NCBI GenBank assembly: GCA_020249435.1
Contig: JADCFQ010000009.1
Span: 1-64,000, forward strand
Source of the DNA: Roseomonas sp.
GTDB taxonomy: Bacteria > Pseudomonadota > Alphaproteobacteria > Acetobacterales > Acetobacteraceae
Reading direction: 5' to 3'
DNA: 64,000 nt
This document shows positions 8,843 through 16,473 of the stretch, in pieces. A program made the position numbers and the translations under genes. How positions within the stretch are numbered: position 1 is the stretch's first letter; each line of letters begins with the position of its first letter. Below the pieces are notes generated by a model. It searched no databases, was not told where the DNA came from, and saw nothing but the letters and a program-made list of their open reading frames with translations.

Positions 8843-9775
8843 ATGCATATCCTGAAAAGCCGCCCCTGGAATCTGCCCGAAAGCAGCGCCACCCCGGAAG
8901 CGCTGGTCTTTGGTCGCCGCAAGGCGCTGGGGCTTGGCGCTGGGATGCTCGCTGCCACCCCGGCGCTTGCGCAGCAGGCTGGATTGCCGCCCGCCATGCG
9001 CAATACGCGCTATGCCCCAGGCCGCGCCATTACGGCGGAGCGTGAGGTCACCACCTACAACAATTTCTATGAATTCGGCAGCCACAAGACCATCAGCGCC
9101 GCCGCGCAGCGCATGCCTCAACGCCCCTGGACGGTGAAGGTGGAAGGCATGGTCGAAGCGCCGCGCGAATATGACATTGACGATCTGCTCCGCCGCATGC
9201 CGATTGAAGAACGCGTCTATCGCCTGCGCTGCGTCGAAGCCTGGGCCATGGTCGTGCCCTGGACCGGCTTTCCGCTTTCCGCCCTGCTGGCCGAGGTGAA
9301 GCCGCTATCCTCCGCCCGCTATGTCGTGTTTCAGACCGCGACGCTGCCGAGCGTCATGCCGGGCCTTCGGCAAAGCTGGTATCCCTGGCCCTATACGGAA
9401 GGCTGCACCATCGCCGAAGCGGGCAATGAGCTTTCCTTCATGGTGGTTGGCGCCTATGGCAAGCTGTTGCCGCCGCAAAATGGCGGGCCGCTGCGTTTCC
9501 ATCAGCCGTGGAAATACGGCTTCAAGGCGGGCAAGAGCCTGGTTTCCATCCGCCTGACCGATCAGCGCCCGGTTTCCTTCTGGGAGAAAATCCAGTCGCA
9601 GGAATATGGCTTCTGGGCCAATGTGAACCCTGCCGTGCCGCATCCGCGCTGGAGTCAGGCGCAGGAACGCATGCTGGGCACCGGGGAAAGCGTGCCAACG
9701 ATGCTGTTCAATGGCTATGGCGATTTCGTGGCTGACCTCTATACCGGGCTGCAACGCGAAAGGCTTTGGGCGTGA
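8843..9775 (+). CDS. msrP: Protein-methionine-sulfoxide reductase catalytic subunit MsrP (YedY)
   Basis: A 310-residue periplasmic molybdoenzyme of the sulfite-oxidase fold that repairs oxidised methionine in envelope proteins. It starts with a Tat-type signal (FGRRKALGLGAGM ... ALAQ). The Mo-ligand cysteine is seen in RLRCVEAWAMVVPW, near residue 130, followed by the family's TGFPLSALL. The ATG at 8843 is chosen because it places the twin-arginine region about 37 residues in; the frame is open to 8756. The usual partner msrQ, a haem-binding six-helix membrane protein, is not downstream. An unrelated 85-residue membrane protein follows after 7 bases. Confidence 0.92.
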   Translation: MHILKSRPWNLPESSATPEALVFGRRKALGLGAGMLAATPALAQQAGLPPAMRNTRYAPGRAITAEREVTTYNNFYEFGSHKTISAAAQRMPQRPWTVKVEGMVEAPREYDIDDLLRRMPIEERVYRLRCVEAWAMVVPWTGFPLSALLAEVKPLSSARYVVFQTATLPSVMPGLRQSWYPWPYTEGCTIAEAGNELSFMVVGAYGKLLPPQNGGPLRFHQPWKYGFKAGKSLVSIRLTDQRPVSFWEKIQSQEYGFWANVNPAVPHPRWSQAQERMLGTGESVPTMLFNGYGDFVADLYTGLQRERLWA

Positions 9776-9782
9776 GCATCCG

Positions 9783-10040
9783 ATGCGCCTGATTGGCCTT
9801 GCCGTGTTGGCGCTGGCCGCGGGGCTTTACCTGGGTTTCGGGAGTGATCCACTCGGCGCGGTGCTGTTCCGGCTTGACCCTGGCTTGCTCAATTTGGTGC
9901 AAGCCGTGGTGCAGCGCTATCTTCTGCCGATGTTGTGGGACAATGTGCTGCTGCCGGTTCTGGAAGCGCCCGTTTGGGTCGTGCCGCTGGTGCTGGGCGC
10001 TGCCCTGACCATCTTCGGATGGATGCGCGCGCGTGGCTGA
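9783..10040 (+). CDS. Small two-helix membrane protein, unknown
   Basis: An 85-residue protein with a hydrophobic helix at residues 2-20, an amphipathic middle (about 30-60) and a second helix at 66-81 ending in MRARG. I do not recognise a family. It starts 7 bases after the msrP stop and overlaps the GTG of the response-regulator gene by 8 bases, so it is probably expressed with both. It takes the genomic position usually held by msrQ but is far too short and lacks the histidines needed for haem ligation. It could be a membrane tether or an unrelated small protein. Confidence 0.6.
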   Translation: MRLIGLAVLALAAGLYLGFGSDPLGAVLFRLDPGLLNLVQAVVQRYLLPMLWDNVLLPVLEAPVWVVPLVLGAALTIFGWMRARG

Positions 10041-11466
10041 TGCCGCGTCGTATCACCAGCTTTTGCTGGTGGAGGATTCACCCTCACTCGCCACTGTCTA
10101 TCAGGAATATCTGCGCGCGGGGCCGTATCAGATACGCCATGCGCATTGCATTGCGGATGCGCTGAAATACGCCAATCAGGCCATGCCGGATGGCGTATTG
10201 CTCGATCTTCGTCTGCCGGATGGTGATGGGCTTTCGGTGCTGCGCGAATTGCGCGGGCGTGATCCTGATTTGCCGGTAGTGGTGATGACCGCGCATGGGT
10301 CAGTGGCGCTCGCGGTGGAAGCGATGCAGGCGGGAGCTTCGGATTTTCTCGTAAAACCCTTTGCGCCGGAACGCCTGACCGTCACGGTTGCCAATGTGAT
10401 GGAACGCGCCGCTCTCCGTCGCCAGGTGGCGGAATTGGCCGCGGTTGCGCCGCGCCAGGGTTTTGCCGGTTTCATTGGCGCTGCGCCCGCCATGCAGGCG
10501 GTCTATCGCATTCTGGAAAATGCCGCGGCGTCACGTGCGACCGTTTTCGTCACCGGTGAAAGCGGCACCGGCAAGGAATTGGCGGCCGAGGCGGTGCATA
10601 GCATCTCGCCCCGCAAGGCCGGGCCTTTTATCGCCATCAATTGCGCGGCTATCCCCAAGGATTTGATTGAAAGCGAAATCTTCGGCCATGTGCGCGGCGC
10701 CTTTACCGGGGCAGTGGCTGACCGCGTCGGCGCGGCGCGGGCAGCGGATGGCGGCACGCTGTTCCTGGATGAGATTTGCGAAATGGATTTGGCGTTACAG
10801 GGCAAGCTGCTCCGCTTCATCCAGACTGGCACCTTCCAGCCCGTGGGCAGCGGCAAGACGCTGCAAACCGATGTGCGCTTTGTCTGCGCCACCAATCGCG
10901 ACCCGCTGGAGGAGGTGCGTGCCGGGCGCTTCCGAGAGGATTTGTATTACCGCCTGCATGTCATCCCGGTGCCACTGCCGCCGCTGCGTGACCGTGGCGA
11001 TGATGTATTGGCCTTGGCTGAAGCGTTTCTGGCAAAAAGCGCCGCCGAGGAAGGCAAGCGCTTCCAGCGTTTTGATGCCGAGGCACGCGCGATGCTCATG
11101 CGCCATACCTGGCCTGGCAATGTGCGCGAATTGGAAAACGCCATCCGCACCGCCGTGGTGCTGCATGATGGCGAAGTGGTAACCGCCGGCATGCTGCCCG
11201 CGACGGTACGCGACGGTAGCGCGAAGCCCGCGCCTGCGCCGGCACCACCGCCGCCAGAACCTGAAATCGTCAAGCCCGCGCCGCCCCCGCCGGCGCCGCG
11301 CGCGGCTGAAACAACCAAACGCATCCGCCCCCTCGCCGAGACGGAGCGCGAAGCGATTGAAGAAGCGGTCAAGCTTTGCGGCGGCAATATCGCCAAGGCG
11401 GCGGCGTTTCTGGGCATCAGCCCATCCACGCTCTATCGCAAGCAGGAAAGTTGGCGGCGGCGGTAA
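10033..11466 (+). CDS. Sigma-54-dependent response regulator (NtrC family)
   Basis: A 477-residue regulator. The receiver domain (residues 5-125) has phospho-acceptor D58 in LLDLRLPDGDG and the conserved Lys in FLVKPF. The AAA+ domain (about 145-380) has Walker A GESGTGKE, the sigma-54 contact loop GAFTGA (222-227) and Walker B GGTLFLDEI. An unusually Pro/Ala-rich linker (about 395-430) follows, then a Fis-type helix-turn-helix (NIAKAAAFLGISPSTLYRKQ). No histidine kinase is next to it, so its input is unknown. It would work with the sigma-54 factor encoded at 60497-61972. The GTG start overlaps the upstream gene. Confidence 0.93.
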   Translation: MADAASYHQLLLVEDSPSLATVYQEYLRAGPYQIRHAHCIADALKYANQAMPDGVLLDLRLPDGDGLSVLRELRGRDPDLPVVVMTAHGSVALAVEAMQAGASDFLVKPFAPERLTVTVANVMERAALRRQVAELAAVAPRQGFAGFIGAAPAMQAVYRILENAAASRATVFVTGESGTGKELAAEAVHSISPRKAGPFIAINCAAIPKDLIESEIFGHVRGAFTGAVADRVGAARAADGGTLFLDEICEMDLALQGKLLRFIQTGTFQPVGSGKTLQTDVRFVCATNRDPLEEVRAGRFREDLYYRLHVIPVPLPPLRDRGDDVLALAEAFLAKSAAEEGKRFQRFDAEARAMLMRHTWPGNVRELENAIRTAVVLHDGEVVTAGMLPATVRDGSAKPAPAPAPPPPEPEIVKPAPPPPAPRAAETTKRIRPLAETEREAIEEAVKLCGGNIAKAAAFLGISPSTLYRKQESWRRR

Positions 11467-11470
11467 AGGT

Positions 11471-11914
11471 TTAGCTCAGGCCAAGCGCCAGCCGCGCCGC
11501 CGTAATTGCCTCATGCGCGGCTTCGGTCAGATCATAATCCGCAAGTTCATGCGGCAGCGCCCAGGCGACTTCGCTTACATCATCGCCGGCGCGGGCTTCG
11601 CCTTCCAGCCAATGGGCGGCGAAATCAATGATGGTGTAGTGATAAAGCGCGCGGCCATCATCATCCTGATTGATGGCATCGAAAACATAGGCAAGCGCCA
11701 TCTGGCCCACTTCAATGCTGGCTTCTTCGCGCAATTCGCGCCGCGCGGCTTCTTCCGCCCTTTCGCCGACATGCTGCGCGCCGCCGGGAAGCGACCATTG
11801 CCCGATGCGCGGCGGCTTGCCACGACGCACCAGCAGCACCGCTTCTTCGCGAAACACGATGCAGCCAATGCCGACCCAGGGGCGGTCAGGATATTCGCGC
11901 GGCGCGGTGCTCAC
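11471..11914 (-). CDS. NUDIX hydrolase
   Basis: A 147-residue protein with a complete NUDIX box: G-x5-E-x7-RE-L-x-EE in the stretch beginning GGAQHVGERAEE and ending RELREEA. The Glu residues bind the metal that cleaves nucleoside-diphosphate-X substrates. The N-terminus VGIGCIVFREEAVLLVRRGK is typical of the MutT/ADP-ribose-pyrophosphatase-like group, but the substrate cannot be assigned. The GTG start overlaps the stop of the DUF4340 gene (GTGA), placing it as the last gene of the ABC-exporter operon. It converges on the response-regulator gene with only 4 bases between. Confidence 0.88.
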   Translation of the reverse strand: MSTAPREYPDRPWVGIGCIVFREEAVLLVRRGKPPRIGQWSLPGGAQHVGERAEEAARRELREEASIEVGQMALAYVFDAINQDDDGRALYHYTIIDFAAHWLEGEARAGDDVSEVAWALPHELADYDLTEAAHEAITAARLALGLS

Positions 11915-12951
11915 CGTGGCACAATCGGCGGTTCAGCAGCGGGGGCGGGCGCATCTTCCTGCCGGCGCAAATCCTCAAGCCGGGGGATCATGGCTTTTTC
12001 TTTCCATTGCCCGATTTGATAGACCCAGCCGCGCCAACGCGCATTCAAGCGCGCTGCTTCATCATCGCCTTCCGCCGCCAGGCTTACCCAGATTTCCTCA
12101 CCCTGCTTGCGCGGACGGGCAATGATCGCCAGCCGATCGGTCAATTCAAAGCGTGTCTCCCCCAAAGCCTCACCCGGTGCATCGGCTTCGCGCCGCACAT
12201 CCAGGAAGGTCAGGAATTCGAAGCTCCGCGCGACTTCATCCAGGCTGACATCATCAGCGGGCGGTGCCTCGGCGGGCGTGGTGATGCCAAGCTTGCCATC
12301 GGGATCGCCGCTATGGGTCAGCACCAGCGCGTCTTCACCCGTGCGCGCAACCACCACGCGCTGCACACGTTCGCGCGGCAGATTGGCAATATCGCGATCC
12401 AGCCAAAGCTGCGGATCGGCATCCACCGGGATGCGCCCTTCGGCAAGCCATGCCTGGTTTTCATTGGGCCGACGCACATAGGCACTTTCCGGCACATTGC
12501 CTTGCGTGCGCACCCGCCGCCGGCCGATTACCAATTCCACCAGCGCAGCACCTTGCGCATCCAGCACGCGCAACAGCGTGGAGGTAGCACCCGCGCGCAG
12601 CGGATCTTCCAGGCCGAGCCGATCAAACATTTCAGGATTGCCAGTGCGCGGTTCCATCAGGCGCAATTCCGTGAGCCCCGTCAGCAATTCGCGCAGCTTT
12701 TCCTGCCGGATGGGATAATCGCCCTTGGTTGGCAGCACCCAGACATCGCCGCGGCGGATGATCTCCAAAGCGCCGTCATGCCGGCGCACCTCAATCCGCG
12801 CGGCAGTACCAAGCCGCTGCGCGAGACCCGGAAAGGCAAGCCCGCCCGTGCCGGCTGGTGGTGCAGGCGGCGCCGGCGGCTTGATCAGCAAGGCGCCGGC
12901 CATGGCAATCACCGCAGCGCTACCAAGCAAGATCAGGGAACGTCTTTGCAT
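11911..12951 (-). CDS. DUF4340 domain protein
   Basis: About 346 residues: one N-terminal membrane helix (residues 5-22), a Pro-rich spacer, then a large extracytoplasmic region. The segment around residues 55-100 (IEVRRHDGALEIIRRGDVWVLP) matches the repeated beta units of DUF4340. The family has no defined biochemical role but is regularly found with Gld-type ABC exporters, as here. The start is taken at the ATG at 12951 (MQRRSLIL), just before the membrane helix; the frame is open to 13023. It lies 16 bases after the GldG-like gene. Confidence 0.78.
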   Translation of the reverse strand: MQRRSLILLGSAAVIAMAGALLIKPPAPPAPPAGTGGLAFPGLAQRLGTAARIEVRRHDGALEIIRRGDVWVLPTKGDYPIRQEKLRELLTGLTELRLMEPRTGNPEMFDRLGLEDPLRAGATSTLLRVLDAQGAALVELVIGRRRVRTQGNVPESAYVRRPNENQAWLAEGRIPVDADPQLWLDRDIANLPRERVQRVVVARTGEDALVLTHSGDPDGKLGITTPAEAPPADDVSLDEVARSFEFLTFLDVRREADAPGEALGETRFELTDRLAIIARPRKQGEEIWVSLAAEGDDEAARLNARWRGWVYQIGQWKEKAMIPRLEDLRRQEDAPAPAAEPPIVPR

Positions 12952-12967
12952 AGCCCAGCCCCCCGTT

Positions 12968-14908
12968 TCAATGCCGCGCCGCCGCGCGCCGGCGCGCGCG
13001 CGCAACACCCAATAGCAGCGCAAGCACTGTCAGCAGCACCGGCACAGCAGCGATATTCAGGATACGCAGCCGCGTCTCCAAGCCCTCAATGTCGCGCCGC
13101 AATTCCAACTGCACCGCGCGCAATTGCTGGCGGGTGCGCAGAATCTCCTCACGCGCCGCATCAATTTCCGCGCGCTGTTCGGCGCTGATCACGGCATTGG
13201 TCTGGCCGCGATCACCACCCTGCGGGCCTTGGCGCAATTCACGCAGGCGGCGTTCGGTCGCTTCCAGGCGCTGCGTGAGTTCTCGTTCAGTCTGGCGGAA
13301 CCGCGCTTCCGCATCGCGGCGAATATCATCCACCACTTCAAAGGGACGCAGAGATTCACCGCGTGAGCGCAGCGAAATCAGCGCATCACCACCGGCCATG
13401 GTATCCACCAGATTGGCGATCAGCGCGCCATTGTCGCTGAATGGTGTGGCAACCTGCTGGCCAAAGAAATCTTGCACGCGCACCCAGAAGCGATCTTCCA
13501 GCACATCCGCATCATGGATCACGATGATATTGGCGGCCCCTTCACTCCGCGCACGATGCGCCGGGAAATCCGCAGGCCGTTCCGCGCCTTGCGGCAGGGT
13601 CGGCGGGCCATCGGGGAAGGCCGTGCTGACTTCCCCGCGCAGCCGCGCCGCCAGAACGCGGGTTTGCCCATCAGGGCGGAAATCCGCCAGCAATTGCGTC
13701 GGGTTCGGATTTTCGCGGACCTTGGCCGCATCCGCTTCCATGCTGCGCGGGCTTGAGGTGACGAGCGGCGTGAATTCGACCCGCGCGCCATCCTTCCGCC
13801 GCAAGAAACCCGCCGAGGCAAAGGTCACTTGATTGAGCTGCGCTGTGGCGACTTCCCCCTGCGCAATCGAATCGCCCTGTGCATTAAACCAGGCCACGTA
13901 ATCCACCGCCTGCACACGGTCCTGCGGATTGGCGCGCACGCGCCAGGCACCGCGCAGATCAAGCACCACCTTGTCTGAAGGCGCTTCAATGCCCCAGGCA
14001 TTGGTCAGGCGTTCCAGGCTTGAGGCGGTATTGGCCGGCGGCCGCCCGCCCGGGCCGGGGCGCGATGCCTGGCCTTCGGAATGCGGGTCAATCAGCAAAA
14101 TCAGCTTGCCGCCGCGCAGCACGAATTGATCCACGGCATATTGCGCGGCATCAGACAGCCCTTGGGGATGCGCCAGGATCATCACCTGGATGTCGTTTTC
14201 AATTACCTGCGCATCCAAGGGCACATCGCGCAGCGTAAAGAATTGCCTGAGGCTATTCATCACCGCGAAGGGCTGGCCCATGGCGGCCTGACGCATCATC
14301 ATCGCCCGCGGATCGCCATTCAACGGCAAGGGCGACATGACACCAATCACCAGGCGGCGCGGGTTGGAAAGCTCATAGACCAGGCGCGTCAGATCGAATT
14401 CCAGAAAGCGTTCGCGGTCCGGCTGGAAGAAGGGGATATTGCGTTCATCATCCAGCAAATTCGCGCCGACCAGGCCGAAATAAACCTGCTCACCGGATTG
14501 ATCCACCGGCACACCTTGCAGGCCGAAAGCGAGCGCGCGGTCTTCGGTTTCGCTGAAGGGCTCCGGGTCCAGCACTTCAAGGCTGAGCTTGCCGCCAGCG
14601 ACCGCGACATATTCATCCAGCATCGCCCGCACGCGTTCCGCATAGGCGCCATAGGCCGGAATCGCAGTGCCAAGCTTGCGCGAATAGAACAGCCTGAGCG
14701 TCACCGGATCCTGCAGCCCGGACAGCACGCTGCGTGTGCCATCCGACAGCGTGTAGAGTTTCTGCGCCGTGAGATCGAGCCGCGCGCGCGGCGCGAAACG
14801 CTCCACCAGCAAATTGACACCAATCGCGAGCGCCAGCGCCGCTACAATCCCCAGCGCCGAGGACCAGACGCGCCGCGTGCCGGGCTTTGCCTTGATTTGA
14901 TCAGCCAT
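12968..14908 (-). CDS. GldG-like ABC-transporter auxiliary protein
   Basis: A 646-residue protein with an N-terminal membrane helix (about 16-34), a large periplasmic part beginning LDLTAQKLYTLSDGTRSVL, and a C-terminal helix just before a basic tail. The start of the periplasmic part is the signature of the GldG/ABC_transp_aux family. A coiled coil is likely at about residues 545-610 (many Glu/Arg/Gln heptads). In Bacteroidetes GldFG works with the ATPase GldA in gliding, but in Proteobacteria the substrate is unknown. It is 3 bases from the permease stop. Its role is presumably the extracytoplasmic partner of the exporter. Confidence 0.85.
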   Translation of the reverse strand: MADQIKAKPGTRRVWSSALGIVAALALAIGVNLLVERFAPRARLDLTAQKLYTLSDGTRSVLSGLQDPVTLRLFYSRKLGTAIPAYGAYAERVRAMLDEYVAVAGGKLSLEVLDPEPFSETEDRALAFGLQGVPVDQSGEQVYFGLVGANLLDDERNIPFFQPDRERFLEFDLTRLVYELSNPRRLVIGVMSPLPLNGDPRAMMMRQAAMGQPFAVMNSLRQFFTLRDVPLDAQVIENDIQVMILAHPQGLSDAAQYAVDQFVLRGGKLILLIDPHSEGQASRPGPGGRPPANTASSLERLTNAWGIEAPSDKVVLDLRGAWRVRANPQDRVQAVDYVAWFNAQGDSIAQGEVATAQLNQVTFASAGFLRRKDGARVEFTPLVTSSPRSMEADAAKVRENPNPTQLLADFRPDGQTRVLAARLRGEVSTAFPDGPPTLPQGAERPADFPAHRARSEGAANIIVIHDADVLEDRFWVRVQDFFGQQVATPFSDNGALIANLVDTMAGGDALISLRSRGESLRPFEVVDDIRRDAEARFRQTERELTQRLEATERRLRELRQGPQGGDRGQTNAVISAEQRAEIDAAREEILRTRQQLRAVQLELRRDIEGLETRLRILNIAAVPVLLTVLALLLGVARARRRAAARH

Positions 14909-14911
14909 GAT

Positions 14912-15643
14912 CTAGTCAGCCTTCCGGTGGTCAAGCACCACCGCATTCACGAAAAGCCAAAACCCGATGAAGGAGGCGAAGAAGACAGCATCGCGCAAAG
15001 CAATCACCCCGCGCGTGAGGCCATTGAAGCGTTCCGTGAGGGAAAGCGCGCGCGCGACCTCGGCCAATACGGGCATGCGTTGGCTCAGGAAATCCGTGAC
15101 CAGGGCGCTGCCGGCGACCGCAAACAGGAAACACACGGCAACGGCAAGTACGAAGGCGATTACCTGGTTCTTCGTCATGGCCGACATGGCGGAACCGATG
15201 GCAAGGTAAGCACCCGCCATCAACAAACACGCGCCATAGCCGGCTGCGATCACACCATTATCGGGCCGGCCCAAATAATTCACCGTCAGCACCAGCGGGA
15301 AGGTCAGCGCCAGCGCTATGGCGCAAAACGCCCAGGCCGCGAGGAATTTGCCAAGCACCGCCTGCCATTGCGCCATGGGCAAGGTCAGCAGCAATTCAAT
15401 CGTGCCCAGCCGGCGTTCTTCTGCCCAAAGCCGCATCGTCAGTGCCGGCACCAGAAACAGGAACAACCACGGCACGAAGCCAAAGAAGGGGCCAAGATCA
15501 GCCTGGCCGCGATTGAAGAAACCGCCCAGGCTGAAGGTCATGGCGCCCGCCATCATCAGGAAAATCACAATGAAGACGTAAGCGACGGGGGTCGCGAAAT
15601 AGCCAGATAATTCGCGGCGAGCGACCAGCAGGGCAGCACGCAT
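14912..15643 (-). CDS. ABC-2 type permease (GldF-like)
   Basis: A 243-residue inner-membrane permease with six hydrophobic helices, starting MRAALLVARRELSGYFATPVAYV, the common opening of Gld/Nos-type ABC-2 permeases. The RRLGTIELLLTLP coupling motif sits between helices 2 and 3. Its ATG overlaps the ATPase stop (ATGA). It should form the export channel with the ATPase at 15643-16371 and the GldG-like protein. The transported molecule is unknown. Confidence 0.88.
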   Translation of the reverse strand: MRAALLVARRELSGYFATPVAYVFIVIFLMMAGAMTFSLGGFFNRGQADLGPFFGFVPWLFLFLVPALTMRLWAEERRLGTIELLLTLPMAQWQAVLGKFLAAWAFCAIALALTFPLVLTVNYLGRPDNGVIAAGYGACLLMAGAYLAIGSAMSAMTKNQVIAFVLAVAVCFLFAVAGSALVTDFLSQRMPVLAEVARALSLTERFNGLTRGVIALRDAVFFASFIGFWLFVNAVVLDHRKAD

Positions 15644-16371
15644 CAGGCGGCCTCCTGCTTCAGGGTCAAATCGCGGAAGACCTGTTCCAGTGTCTTGCCC
15701 GGTGCCTCAAGCTGTTTCGGTGTGGCATCGGCCAGCACCTTGCCGCGCGCGATGATGATGGCGCGGGTGCAGACCGCATCCACCTCCTCCAGGATATGGG
15801 TTGAAATCACGATGGCCTTTTCGGGCGCCATGCGGCGGATCAATTCCCGCACCTCATGCTTCTGGTTCGGGTCCAAGCCATCGGTTGGTTCATCCAGCAC
15901 CAGAACGGGCGGATCATGCAGCAGCGCCTGCGCCAAGCCCACGCGGCGCTTGAAACCCTTGGAGAGTGTTTCAATCGGTTGCAGCCGCACACCTTCCAAT
16001 TGCGTCATGGCCATGGCGCGGGCCATGCGTTCATGGGCCTCGGCACCGCCAAAGCCGCGAATGCGCGCGATGAAGTGCAAAAAGCCGGTGACGGTCATTT
16101 CAGGATAGGTCGGCGCGCCTTCGGGCAGATAGCCAAGGGCGCGCTTCGCCGCGACGGGCGCTTCAATCACATCCTGGCCGCAAATGCGCGCCGTGCCTGC
16201 GGAGGGCGTCACGAAGCCCGCCAGCATTTTCATGGTGGTGGATTTGCCGGCGCCATTGGGGCCGAGAAAGCCCACAACTTCCCCGCGATCCACCGTGAAG
16301 GATACATCATCAACAGCGGTGAAGGCGCCAAAGCGCTTGGTCAGGCGCTCGATTTCGATCAGCGCGGCCAA
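15643..16371 (-). CDS. ABC transporter ATP-binding protein (GldA-like)
   Basis: A 242-residue ATPase with Walker A GPNGAGKST (about residues 36-44), a signature loop degenerated to LSKGFKRRVGLAQALL, Walker B VLVLDEPTDGLDP and the switch histidine in IVISTHILEEV. The LSKGFKQR-like signature is typical of the GldA/CcmA branch of ABC-2 exporters. The start is a TTG at 16371 behind GGGGAG. It is the first gene of the five-gene minus-strand operon ATPase-permease-GldG-DUF4340-NUDIX. The 102 bases upstream (16372-16473) should hold the promoter. Confidence 0.9.
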   Translation of the reverse strand: MAALIEIERLTKRFGAFTAVDDVSFTVDRGEVVGFLGPNGAGKSTTMKMLAGFVTPSAGTARICGQDVIEAPVAAKRALGYLPEGAPTYPEMTVTGFLHFIARIRGFGGAEAHERMARAMAMTQLEGVRLQPIETLSKGFKRRVGLAQALLHDPPVLVLDEPTDGLDPNQKHEVRELIRRMAPEKAIVISTHILEEVDAVCTRAIIIARGKVLADATPKQLEAPGKTLEQVFRDLTLKQEAA

Positions 16372-16473
16372 AGCCTATCTCCCCTTATCCTTGCCTCAAA
16401 CCATTTTTTCGTAAGTTTGCGCGCGGCGATTTGACCCTTCCCGCGCTGCCTTGCAAGCCCCCGAAAGCCTGAC

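Noticed and set aside
14081-15610. 509-residue plus-strand ORF opposite the GldG-like and permease genes
   Set aside because: Antisense to two well-supported genes, crosses their boundary and has no recognisable domain.
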